Assembly: GCF_049243985.1 (NCBI RefSeq)
Contig: NC_135369.1
Coordinates: forward strand, 24,908,765 to 24,972,764
DNA from: Paroedura picta
Taxonomy: Eukaryota > Chordata > Lepidosauria > Squamata > Gekkonidae
Direction: 5' to 3'
Length of the DNA: 64,000 bases
The notes under the pieces: generated by a model
What the model was told of the DNA's origin: nothing
The model's input: the letters and a program-made list of their open reading frames with translations, nothing else
Databases searched by the model: none
Made by a program: the position numbers and the translations under genes
Part shown: piece by piece, positions 1 to 9,588 of the stretch
How positions within the stretch are numbered: position 1 is the stretch's first letter
Layout of the letters: each line of letters begins with the position of its first letter

Positions 1-288
1 GACAAACTGCTATGTTTGAAGAGCCACAGTGCCTTGGAGTATAAAAAGTGATATGAAATACTTTTTTTGATGCAATCACATAGAGAAACAAGTCCTGGCC
101 TGTTTTTGAATGGCTATGTTTTAATGGCAGTGACCTGTCTAATGGTTTTGTCTTATTAGTCATAAACTGCCCCACACAGGTCACTGGAGAAGCAGCCGAT
201 GCATTTCCTAGATAAACTGGAGGGCTCAAGAACAGGAAACAGCAGATCGGAACCGGTGGAAAGTCTGCACAACAGAGGGAAGTAAGCA

Positions 289-778
289 GTGGGCCCCCCA
301 GGGATCTACCGAGAGTTGTGCCACTGAACTTGTTTGTTAATGATTTGGATTCCTGGGGTGAGCAACCAGGTGACCAACTTTGCAAACTAACTGAGGGGAA
401 GATACAAGTGGAATGCAAAAAACACAAGAAGGATCTCTGGGAAAGTGGAGCAACAGAATGGCAAATGAGGTTTAATGTAAAAAAAATTTGTAAAAAGCTA
501 TTTCTGTTGGGGCAGAGGATCCTGTTCACCTGTGCCCTGATGAGGGACTGAATTGGCAGGGACTGACCTGGGCAAAGATCAGGGGCCATAGCTCAATTAC
601 AGCATCAACTCAATACTCTTGCAGTGATGAAAAAGGCACCATCCATGTCAGGAATGATAAAAAATGCAATTAAAAATAAAATGATGACCACAGTGCAGCT
701 GCAGGTTTATGGGCATCATGGTCATTGGAATGCAACGCAATTCTGGTCCCCCCCCCATCTCAAAAAGGATACTGTAGT
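289..778 (+). mobile_element. CR1 LINE fragment (ORF2, C-terminal part), degraded
   Basis: The stretch follows the usual CR1 reverse-transcriptase 3' region on the + strand: a 'cccagggatct...' start, a 'ttgttaatgatttggat' block, 'aatggcaaatgaggtttaatgt', and an end at 'catctcaaaaaggatactgta'. It has many small changes and no long open frame, so it is an old 5'- and 3'-truncated copy. Confidence 0.7.
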
Positions 779-1210
779 CTGCTCACCCATAACCTCCCCC
801 TGCACCACCACCCATCAGCTGGGCTGACTTGTCTCTGCTGGGCTAGCAAAGCTACCAGAATACAACTGTGCTTTTTCCTAGTTGCCAGTAGCCTTTCCCT
901 GTTAGTTAAATAGCCAGTTCATCCTTGCCTCATCCTAGAAACACGAAGAAGTCACGGAGCAGGCTCAATCCCATGCATATCCCTCACTACTGCCAGAAGC
1001 AGCCTCTGCATGCATGTGGGGTTGGGGTTAAAGGACTTTCTGGCTCTCCTGACCCCCTGCATCTCTCTTTACAGTCTCACTCACAGAGGTGGCACCTGGT
1101 GGCATAAGCAGGAAGAAGGCAAAAGGCCAGCCAAAGAAGATTACCAGATGAAATCTGACCACAGGACAGGGTGAGAAAAGCAAAGTGAATAAGAGAAGGT
1201 AAGAACAAGT

Positions 1211-1284
1211 TAAAGGTAAAGGTATCCCCTGTGCAAGCACCGAGTCATGTCTGACCCTTGGGGTGACGCCCTCCAGCGTTTTCA
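1211..1284 (-). mobile_element. Sauria SINE, 3' end only
   Basis: Read on the - strand, this is the 3' end of a Sauria SINE: 'gggcgtcaccccaagggtca' followed by the sequence ending in the ACCTTT-type tail (seen on + as 'taaaggtaaaggtatcccc'). The tail resembles the 3' end of BovB LINEs, which are thought to mobilise this SINE. The tRNA-like head is missing, as in a 5'-truncated insertion. Confidence 0.75.
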
Positions 1285-2350
1285 TTACCCAAGCTTAAAG
1301 TTTGTTATAATTGGAGATGGGGGGTGGGGGCAAAAATTAAGGGTATCATGGAAGAGTTGGGTTTTGAGGCGGGATCTAATGGACTTCTCTCATTGCGTGT
1401 TTTTTTCCTGTCCCATCCAGACTCCTGAGTCCAGAACCACAGGATTTTCAGTGACCAAACACAACAGAGAATCCCTTCTACCACCACAAGGCAGATTATC
1501 TCTGCATTCTGATGAAGACACCCTTCCATCAGGGAGCTGGCAGAAAAGCAAGGCCAACCCCAGTTCAGAACAAGGGGGCAATTGCTGCAGGCCGGTCCAA
1601 GCCGCCAAGCAGGAAGGGTAAGGCAAGTCATCACTTTTCTTCCTTTGTTCTTATTCAGAACAACTGGTCTCTGAGGGGGGAAATGCCCTAGCCCCTTAGC
1701 TGCTGGAGACATGGTGGTCTGAAGCTGAGACCTGCACCTAATACGATTCCAAGGACTGCTTGTAGTCAGACCTATTCAGGGCACAGAAGAGAACAGGGAG
1801 ATACAAGCCCACTGCAAGAACTCTGGGTCAGCCAACCCAGTTATAAATACTAGCAGCAATCCGGCTGTCTGACTAGGCCTGCCCAGCGGAGCAGTACATC
1901 CCGACTGTTGGACTCAAGGCCTCAGGATGTCTGCAGTGATCCCAGGCTAGAGAACGCCTAATCCAGTTCTCCAAGCTGTAAACCAGTAAATCTCCAGTGA
2001 CCAGCACAAGAGGCAAAATCAGGGAAGGCCTCTACTGTATCATGGTTGCTGGTACTCAAGGGCTGTCCACTGTGCGAAAGGGGATGCCGAATTAGCCGGA
2101 CCCCTGGTCTGATCCTGCAGAGCTTTTCTTAATGGTTCTTATGCTGCAGCCTGGCCATGGGGTCACAAATGAAAGCGAGGAAGAGAAATAGATCATGCTG
2201 GCAGGGGGAATAGACCCCTCTATAACCCATTGAGCCACAACCAACATTTTTCTGGGCACGGATAATGTCCCACACTGGCTCTGCCCAATATTATTTATCC
2301 AAACCATAGATTGAAATGCAAGCTTTCGCATGCATCACACCTGTCCTGTT

Positions 2351-2370
2351 TGTCCTCTTCCCCCCAACAG
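2351..2370 (+). other. Splice acceptor before the TMEM121-like coding exon
   Basis: A pyrimidine-rich run ending in 'ccccccaacag' lies 4 bases before the start codon. It implies an upstream non-coding first exon, which I could not place. A TATAAATA at about 1841 is one weak promoter candidate. Confidence 0.55.
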
Positions 2371-2374
2371 GACC

Positions 2375-3643
2375 ATGGAGCTGCTGCCTCCCACCATCCC
2401 ACACACCTGCATGGCAGCAGTAGTCATCGTCTGCACCATGGGAGCCATGGACGTCTACCTGGTGGAGCAGAGTGCCGGGGCCCGACGGCTGGGCGTGTGC
2501 ACACTTGCGCTGGCCGGGGACCTTTTCTTTCTCCTGGTGCTGCGCTACGCAACCGTCTGGCTGGGGGGTGAGGCACGCCTGGCCCAGCGGGGGTATGCCA
2601 TGGTGCTGTGGTTTCTCTTTGCCTTTGCCCTGGAGATCAAACTCTACTTCATTTACCAGCACTACGCGACAGAAGGGCAGGCTCCTGATCCGCTGGCCCG
2701 GCACACCCTGACTCTCCTGCTCTCCATCTGCATCCCAGCCCTCTACACAGTGCTGGGAGCCACCGAGCTGGTAGCCCAGGCTGCGGCCAGCTTCCGCAAG
2801 AAGGACGAACTCCGCGGGCGCCTCTTCTGGGTGGTCTTGGACTTGCTGGATGTGTTGGAGATCCAAGCCAGCCTGTGGGAGCCACAGCAGCGAGTGCTGC
2901 CTTTGTGGGCAGAAGGCCTGACGTTCTTCTACTGCTATGGCCTCCTTCTTGTCCTCCCTTGCGTGTCACTGAGTGAGCTGGGGGTGCAGAGCCCCCGCGA
3001 TGGCACACTCTACCCCCTGCTGAGCCTCGCAAGTGTGAATGTGGCCACCATCTTCATCCGTGGAGGGCTGCTCCTCCTCTGCCACGACCAGCGCATATCC
3101 TCCATCTTCATGGGCAAAAACCTCCTGGCCATTGCCTTGAAGAGCTGTGCCGTATTGCAGCAGCACCACGCAGGTGCCCCGGCTGCAAGAGGAACATGCC
3201 ACACGTGTCCCACATGCAGCCAGTCGCAAGGACACACCCAGGCCACAGAGGAGAGGCAACACAGACAAGCCCAGACCGCAGCAGAAATACACGATGGACA
3301 GTCCACAGCCCACCACAGTCGTGAATGTGCTCCAGCCACAGCTGACCAGTCCTGCAAACGTACTACAAGTGACCAGCCACACGAACACACCCAGGCCAAG
3401 AGCAAAGCCAACCACAGAAATGCCGCCATTGAAATGCTCCCAAAACAGGCCCAGGCTGCAGATGAACAGTCCCATCGAAATGCTCAGCCCACGGGGTGCC
3501 AGCTCCATAGACACTGCTACACCAAGGAATCCAGCTGCATGCAACACTCTCCAAGAGACCTGCCCACCACCGTTCCCTCCACTGCCAGAGCACTCAGAAC
3601 AGGCTATCGGGTGCAGCTCAAGTCTGTATGGGATGGCCCATGA
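2375..3643 (+). CDS. TMEM121-family multi-pass membrane protein (TMEM121-like)
   Basis: The predicted protein has 422 residues if the frame is followed to its stop. It matches the TMEM121 family over about its first 265 residues: 'MGAMDVYLVEQ' near residue 22, 'LRYATVWLGGEARLAQRGYA', 'EIKLYFIYQHY', 'FRKKDELRGRLFWVVLDLLD', 'QASLWEP', 'LPLWAEGLTFFYCY' and 'SSIFMGKNLLAIALKSC'. Several hydrophobic segments fit a multi-pass membrane protein. I chose ATG 2375 because it has a good Kozak context (gaccATGg), aligns with the human TMEM121 start, and follows a strong splice acceptor (pyrimidine tract then cag ending at 2370), so a non-coding exon probably lies upstream. The coding core is in one exon, as in human TMEM121. 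The last ~155 residues, rich in H, T, Q and C, do not resemble the family. Another frame (3147-3710) is also open there and more proline-rich. Identity as TMEM121 itself versus a paralogue is unresolved. The cellular role of the family is poorly known. Confidence 0.85.
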   Translation: MELLPPTIPHTCMAAVVIVCTMGAMDVYLVEQSAGARRLGVCTLALAGDLFFLLVLRYATVWLGGEARLAQRGYAMVLWFLFAFALEIKLYFIYQHYATEGQAPDPLARHTLTLLLSICIPALYTVLGATELVAQAAASFRKKDELRGRLFWVVLDLLDVLEIQASLWEPQQRVLPLWAEGLTFFYCYGLLLVLPCVSLSELGVQSPRDGTLYPLLSLASVNVATIFIRGGLLLLCHDQRISSIFMGKNLLAIALKSCAVLQQHHAGAPAARGTCHTCPTCSQSQGHTQATEERQHRQAQTAAEIHDGQSTAHHSRECAPATADQSCKRTTSDQPHEHTQAKSKANHRNAAIEMLPKQAQAADEQSHRNAQPTGCQLHRHCYTKESSCMQHSPRDLPTTVPSTARALRTGYRVQLKSVWDGP

Positions 3644-3967
3644 CACACCCTCTTCTGGATGCTGCCCAACAACAAAAAAACACACACCTGCCTTGGTTTG
3701 CACACCTTGAGACCTACTCGGTGGCAGAATTATAGTTTAGAGACACAGTAAGACTGTCAGCCACCTAGATTAGCGGCACAGGAGCATGATGTTCCGCACC
3801 TGTACACTGACATCCATTCCACTCACAGTGCTAAATACATGTGTCTGATTGGCTGCAAGTGTTCTGTCATCCGAGAGAGGACATGGCCTAGTAAACAATT
3901 AGGATGCTCTGACTGGTACCAATGAAGACAATTCAAAACTTACAGGCCATCTCCAAATAGTTTACAT

Positions 3968-4103
3968 CAGGGGTAGTCAACCTGTGGTCCTCCAGATGTC
4001 CATGGACTACAAATCCCATGAGCCCCTGCCAGCAAATGCTGGCAGAGGTTCATGGGAATTTTAGTCCATGAACATCTGGAGGACCACAGGTTGACTACCC
4101 CTG
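3968..4103. mobile_element. Palindromic hAT-type MITE with 8-bp target duplication
   Basis: The element starts 'caggggtagtcaacc' and ends with its reverse complement 'ggttgactacccctg'. The two halves are inverted copies over most of their length. It is flanked by an exact 8-bp direct repeat GTTTACAT (3960-3967 and 4104-4111), the target duplication size of hAT transposons. It has no coding capacity. Confidence 0.88.
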
Positions 4104-4500
4104 GTTTACATGACAGATTTACAAGCTGTTATTCTCACCCCCCCCCCATATACACACACACTTCCAGAAAAGCCAGAATTAGTTTTGTTAATCATCTTGT
4201 ATGAAGGGCTGCCCCTTCACCATCTTAATCTCCAAAGTGTGCTAGTGTACATTGCACAGCCAATCTAGAAACTGCAATCTAGTGCCCAGAGAACAGTCCT
4301 GCAAAACTGTCCACTCTAACCTTCAAAAATTTAATCCACCGAATCTCTAAAAAGAAGTCACCTATCACCACCCATTCAGCTACAAGAGAACCTCAGTAAC
4401 ATGACTATCCAATGTACATGCTGCAGTTCCACCATTTTGCTTACAACTGGATCAGGTTGGTTTTTTGAGTCAGGGAGACCTAGCCCCCAGCGTGTGAAGC

Positions 4501-4506
4501 AATAAA
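4501..4506 (+). promoter_or_regulatory. Candidate polyadenylation signal of the TMEM121-like gene
   Basis: An AATAAA lies about 860 bases after the stop codon and is followed within 60 bases by a GT-rich run (tgtgtatttttctt). Another AATAAA lies at about 4562. Either could end the transcript. This is inference from motif and position only. Confidence 0.35.
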
Positions 4507-4621
4507 GAAGAGTGCCTCTGAGAATGTCAAGTGTGTATTTTTCTTAATAATGTGTGCCTACAATAAACTCCCACATACATCTGGAACCAGACCACAGCGT
4601 ATTCCACACAGACTCAATAAG

Positions 4622-4866
4622 AATTGGATTTTATACTCTGCTTTTCACCACCCTAAGGAGCATCAAAGCAGATTACAAACGCCTTCCTTTCCTCTCCCCA
4701 CAGGTTGCCTAAGATAGGTGGGGCTGAGAGAGCCCTGACAGGTCTGCCCTGTAAGAACAGCTCTATCAGGGCTGTGACTAGAGCAAGGTCACCCAGCTGG
4801 CTGCATGTGGGGGAGCAGGAAATCAAACCCGGCTTGCCGCTCTTCACCATTACACCAAGCTGGCAG
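4622..4866 (-). mobile_element. tRNA-derived SINE (lizard type, TTC-tailed family)
   Basis: The - strand begins with a tRNA-like head ('gccagcttggtgtaatggtg', then a B-box-like 'ggtttgattt'), followed by 'ccagctgggtgaccttgctc' and a body ending 'agcagagtataaaatccaat'. The family recurs at 10084, 10823, 48920 and 61491. Confidence 0.75.
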
Positions 4867-5544
4867 ATGTTTTATTAATTCATTGCACACTGATGCTAGC
4901 AGAAGACTTCATAAAATTAACAAAGTGCACCATTTTCTAAAAACATGCACCCTCACAGCACATTGCTGATCTTTGTGGTTCACTACCAGAGGAAGTGGTA
5001 ATGGCAGAAAGGGATTCAGAAAAGACATACTGACATTAAGAACTGGACCGTCCAGGATAGAGGGTGCAGCGGCCAGGAAAATCCCAAACCCTGAAGTATC
5101 AATCCTCTGAAACAAATCCTTCCATTTGTATTCTCTGTATATACAATTGCCAACATCCTGGGGAAAGTCTGGCCCCCTTAACAGAGACTTAACAAAACAT
5201 GATTTATCAGATAATGTTATTTACCTTCATGCCATTAGAAGCTTCACTTGCCCATTTCCACATATTAAGCTTCTATTAAAGGAGCAGGACGCTTTTTTCT
5301 CCTGGTTGTTGGCAACCTTAGATGCAGCAACAATGCAGGAGCAAATCATCAAAATCCTGGTTTTGCCAAGAAGCTAGTCTGTGTCCCAATATTATTAATA
5401 TTATTATTTAAAATATTTATCTGCCAGTTTTCCAGCCAGTTCAGGTTCCTCAGTATGTGGCCCAAATGCAAGCAAAACATTATACAATCCTCTAGTTCGA
5501 TCCCAATCCCTTGTAATTCCATCTTAATGCCATCCCAAGCATAC

Positions 5545-5690
5545 CTGCCCTAGGGTAGGTCCTAAAGGTGGTCCTGGAAAGGCTTGCCCTGCTCGAATGA
5601 TGGTTCGGATAACGTTCCCATGGTTCACATTTTGTACCACTTTGGCAGCACGGGAGGCCTTTGACATGGTAATTCAGTTTCTGGATAGAT
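5545..5690 (-). CDS. MRPL11: MRPL11, first coding exon (partial gene)
   Basis: On the - strand, ATG at 5667-5665 opens a 41-codon frame starting [14 protein letters not shown] and ending '[17 protein letters not shown]'. This matches the N-terminus of mitochondrial ribosomal protein L11 (human MSKLGRAARG..., ending GPPLGPVLGQ at the same splice point). MRPL11 is a large-subunit mitoribosomal protein of the L11 stalk, with the N-terminal prolines in the conserved GPPLGP motif. The exon ends in phase 0 at a gtatgc donor (5544-5539). Upstream, a pyrimidine tract and 'attctag' give an acceptor at 5690, so 5668-5690 is 5' UTR. The remaining exons (about 150 residues of the family) were not found between here and position 1. 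They may lie beyond the window, or this may be a broken copy. Confidence 0.8.
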
Positions 5691-6519
5691 CTAGAATAGG
5701 AAAAAGGCTTGTAAGAATGGGAGCAAAAGGAGAGTGAGAACTTACAAATTTATGGAGGGGCAGGAGGGAGGAGAAAGAAGTTAGGATGTAGGATTGCTCT
5801 CATACAAATAGCAATGCATATGATCGATGAGGCAGGGAGGGAGGCAGTTTAATCTGTGCTAAAACTCAACCTGTGATGTACCACACATTATTAAGTGGTC
5901 ACCTCCAAGGTTATGCAGAAGCCCTCCCCCACACTTTCCCAATTACTAAGGTTTGGGACAAGACCTTTCTGAACAGTGGAAGCCATCATGCAGACTTTTC
6001 AAAAATTAAGGGCTGATGCAAAACTTTGATTCAAGAAGTAAATAAGCAACTAGGTTAAGGTGACCAGAATTTAACATTGGTAAAGCGGGGCACCATTGAA
6101 CAGGGGGGTTCTTGATTAAGAATTTGGTCTATATGGAGCAACAAAAAGTTTCATACAACGCATAGAACGTAAAAATAGTATTGTAATATATATATATATA
6201 TATATATTAATTTCAACATACGTACAATTTGCCAGGTGCCCCCAGATGTCCCTCCAAAAGTGGGACAATGTAGTCACTTTAAACTAGGGTGTGTTGAACA
6301 GAAGACTGGGTTACAGCCCAGAATGCTCCTTTGGATAAAAACTTCCTTGCAAACATATTGCACAGGTTTTCTATTTCAAGGACTTTTTAAATTGAAAAAA
6401 AAAAAACCAGCATTCCAAAATATGATCCTTCAGCTGCAGAATGGAATAGAATCATCAATTCTGCCACCACAAAGGAAGGCCAAGCAGGCTAGCTTCAGCT
6501 CCTCAAATGATGGCACTTG

Positions 6520-6640
6520 GAAGGGAACCCGCCAAGGAAGGCTACAGAAGAAGGCAACTGCAACCCACTTCCGCCTTGAAAATCAATTGCGAGGGTCGCC
6601 ATAAGTCAGCTGCGACTTGCCGGCACTTTTACACACGCGC
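6520..6640 (+). mobile_element. 3' part of a 5S-rRNA-derived Sauria-type SINE
   Basis: The sequence 'ccgccttgaaaatca...gggtcgccataagtcagctgcgacttgccggcacttttacacac' matches the 3' part of the SINE copies at 58145 and 62880, which carry 5S rRNA heads. The head is absent here. Confidence 0.65.
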
Positions 6641-7027
6641 GTTCTGCCGCCTCACTTCCTTGTCATCTCATTACCATTTCGATCTCTTCGATAAGTAATC
6701 GGGCCATCGAAAAGGAAATAGAAAACCGAGGCACACGTGGCCAGAACCTGCCAGATTCATTACTTTAGGAAAAGACTTCTCATCACAGAAGAAAATTTCT
6801 ATGCAAGTCCAGAACGAACACGGAACGGATGGAATTTTGTAGTTCTTTATAGCCAAGATGATCTCCTTGTGCTCAGACTTGGGTAACCCTGAGAAACTAC
6901 TGCCGCTCGCTGCCACGATCCGAATTCACACCCGTGTTTCATTCAAAGAGATGTTATGGAGACGGATCCCTCCTTTGCAACCCAGGGGGAAAGTCTGCCC
7001 GCCCCGTCCGTTTTACCTTTTACCCAC

Positions 7028-7074
7028 CTCCAGCCTCAGCACGTCTCCTCCGTCCTCTAGGGCGCAGCCATCTT
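7028..7074 (-). promoter_or_regulatory. Likely MRPL11 first non-coding exon and core promoter (YY1 site)
   Basis: On the - strand, AAGATGGC (7074-7067), the YY1 motif often found just downstream of the start sites of housekeeping genes, begins a short GC-rich stretch that ends at a good donor, 'ctggag|gtgggt' (exon end 7028). The next acceptor on this strand is the MRPL11 exon at 5690, so this is probably exon 1. The transcription start is inferred, not shown. Confidence 0.6.
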
Positions 7075-7094
7075 AGGTCAGAGGTTAAAAGTAC

Positions 7095-7140
7095 ACTGCA
7101 TGGTGGGAAATTGAGCCTTATTCCGCAGGCCCGGAAGTGC
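7095..7140. promoter_or_regulatory. Promoter motifs: ETS site and ZNF143-like site
   Basis: CCGGAAGT at 7131-7138 is a consensus ETS (GABP-type) site. 'ttcccaccatgcag' on the - strand (about 7098-7111) resembles the ZNF143 core TCCCAGCATGC. Both are common in promoters of mitochondrial and other housekeeping genes, and they lie just upstream of the presumed MRPL11 start. Confidence 0.5.
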
Positions 7141-7149
7141 CCATTTCTA

Positions 7150-9517
7150 TAGCAACCAGGCAGCGCTAAGCTCGCCTCTTGCTAGAGCGGGCTCTCTTGC
7201 GGGTGGGATGGAAAAGATGTCTTGGCTCCCTCCAATCCCTCGTTTGGGAATAAGCACCGAAGATACACTTTAAATAAATATATATATTAAACATTTAATA
7301 ACAACTTAAAACAGAAATGGAGACAGCCCAAAAAGATAGCCGGATTCTTCAGAAGCGTTAAATTCAGACGGACCACAACAATAAACTAGGCCCAGCTCCT
7401 ATAACGACTGTGGAACATGCAGATATCCATGAGAAACGCTTCTGCCTACTGGTATGCTTGTTGGATGTTATCCTGTCAGGCTGTTGTTAGAGGAGAGCCG
7501 AGAGAACAAAATGTTGTCAACTTTAATCAAAAGTGAGGCACTACAATGAAACTGCTGAACAAAATAAAATCACAAACCTTTCAAAGCCCCCAGAAAACTG
7601 GTCAGAGACAAATGTCCAAACCAACATGCTTTCTAACTCACTAGGGCAGGGATTCCCAACCAGGGGTCCTGGACCCCTTGGGGTCTGTGGGAGCTTTGAA
7701 GGGGGTCCGCAGGAGCCCTGAAGTGGAGTGGTATGAGTAGTATGGTATGGAGTGAGCTGGCTGTTGGTGTGAAGGAAAGGTTAAAGTGTCTGGCTAGGAT
7801 CTGGAACACTTAGGCTGATTCCGCACTATTGGTGCCATTCTGGGCCGCTGGCAGAGCAACCTGCCCCCCCGGTTAGCAGGCAGGCTTGAGCAAAGCTGAG
7901 CGAGGAAGAGACAGGAGGTAGTTTAAGGTAGGAGTAGGTGCATAAACCACAATAGAACTCATTCTCAGGAGGTGGAAAAGTTGAAGGCAGCAGGAAAAGA
8001 GGAAGAGCCAAGAAGAGATGGGCAGAAGCAATTAAGGAAGCCATTGCCCTAATTTTGCTAGACATGAGCAAGTCTGTTAACATTTTGGAAGTCATTCATA
8101 GGGTCTCCATAATTGGAAGTGATTTGACAGCACACACAAACACAGAGAGTCATTTACCTCCATACCATGAACATTTTTCCACTGCCCAGTTCCACATAAA
8201 GGTAAATGTATCCCCTGTGCAAGCACTGGGTCATGTCTGACCCTTGGGGTGACGCCCTCTAGTGCCATGGCTGTAAACATGGTAGCTGCAAGGGAGGGAC
8301 AGCAGGAAAATGGCGACAGTGGACATTCCCCCACAATCTGCTTCCTCCTGATATTCTTGGCAGCTGATCCACAAGTGTTGGAAGTGGTCTGAGCACAGTT
8401 CTTCCACAGGGCTGCCCTCCCTCTGCATGTTCACAGCTGTGGAGTCAGTTTATTGTCTTCTGCATGTGCCTTAAATAATCAGGATAATTAAGAGAGGGTG
8501 CACCCCTTACCTTTATTTTTTTTTGTATGTGTATATCGATCTGTTGATATCATGGTTGCATTTTTTAAAGGCAGTCAAAGGGGATTTAGAGAACCTGCTT
8601 AAACAACAGTTACAACATATTGATATTTTAGTGGCTTCAAAAAAATTAAAAATGGAACTATTTATCTTCTGGGCAGGGGGGAGAGGGAGTGGTTTGATGA
8701 TGATGAGTGATTGGCAATGGGTGGGAATGAACAGGACAAAGAAAACAGACAGAAACATTATGTATAAGGAAAAAAACAACCCAAAATTGACTTTCACGAA
8801 AAGACAGGATAAAAGTGGTCTCAAAAGAACTGGGAAAAAGCAGAGAAAAAAACAAAAAGGAAAGGAAAACTAAAGACACTCACAAGAGTGTTTGAGAAAT
8901 CAGGGTATAAACTGAAGTGGTAGGGGCCAGAACTGATGGGAAAAAAACAATGCGGAAAAGCTCTCAGTGTTGGCAGGAACTTTTCAAGTTGGGAAAATGC
9001 ATGCCATTTCTTCCACTTGGTCTGCATGTTCAAGCTGTGTCCTTTCCTAAAAGATCAGAGCAATGCAAGTTTGGAAAACAGCATACTGAAAACAGGGAAA
9101 ACCTGGAAAGTTTATGGCAGTACAAGGTCATGTAGATGATCCTCCCAAGTGTTGTGTTTGGAACCATAGGCGGGGTGGGGGTGGTGGGGGAAAACCCCTC
9201 CTTTTCAAAGAACATAAAGCAATGGAGGGGGGAGCTTCACAAGCTGAATTTCTTCTAGTCATGCAGCCATAAGCAGCACGTGATTCCTACTAGGGGGGGA
9301 AAGTTTTAAATCTCACTGGAAAGACACAGGAAGGCAGCCTGGGGGGGAAAGGGCAGGATCCATTATTTCCTTCTTTTTCTCACCACCGTGGACAAAAAGA
9401 TGGTAGAAGCATGCTAAGGTTAATACAACTGCAGCATTGCCAAATAAGTCCTTCGTCCCTGCTATGACCGGCTGAACTCTGTTTCCTGTTCTCTTTTTCT
9501 CTTTTCTGCTCTTGGCT
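7150..9517. other. Intergenic stretch without recognisable gene
   Basis: This lies between the MRPL11 promoter and the last exon of the kizuna-like gene. It holds a hAT-like fragment (about 7645-7735, 'cagggattcccaacc'), a Sauria SINE 3' end (8197-8263) and A-rich low-complexity DNA around 8740-8880. An open frame at 8523-8873 has no family resemblance and is A-rich. Confidence 0.5.
8197..8263 (-). mobile_element. Sauria SINE, 3' end only
   Basis: This has the same sequence as the 1211-1284 copy ('taaaggtaaatgtatcccctgtgcaagcac...gtgacgccctctagtg' on +). It is 5'-truncated. Confidence 0.72.
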
Positions 9518-9588
9518 TCAGTCGTAAAAATCGTCTTTGTCATGTAGATCCCCGTCTTTATTCGCCTCTTCTGAGTCAGCCTCAAGTT
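9518..9588 (-). CDS. Kizuna-like gene, last coding exon (DDFYD end)
   Basis: After acceptor 'cttctttcacag' the frame reads LEADSEEANKDGDLHDKDDF, then YD and a TGA stop (9520-9518). Ending in DDFYD is the hallmark of the KIZ C-terminus. Confidence 0.78.

Noticed and set aside
1837-1850. TATAAATA as promoter of the TMEM121-like gene
   Set aside because: A lone AT-rich motif without a supported first exon or donor; kept only as a remark.
2966-3703. 245-codon open frame on the - strand opposite the TMEM121-like gene
   Set aside because: It is antisense to a well-supported coding exon, shows no family resemblance, and arises from the same stop-poor repeat-like tail.
8523-8873. 116-codon Lys-rich open frame
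   Set aside because: A-rich DNA gives Lys-rich translations; there is no similarity to a known protein and no exon signals.
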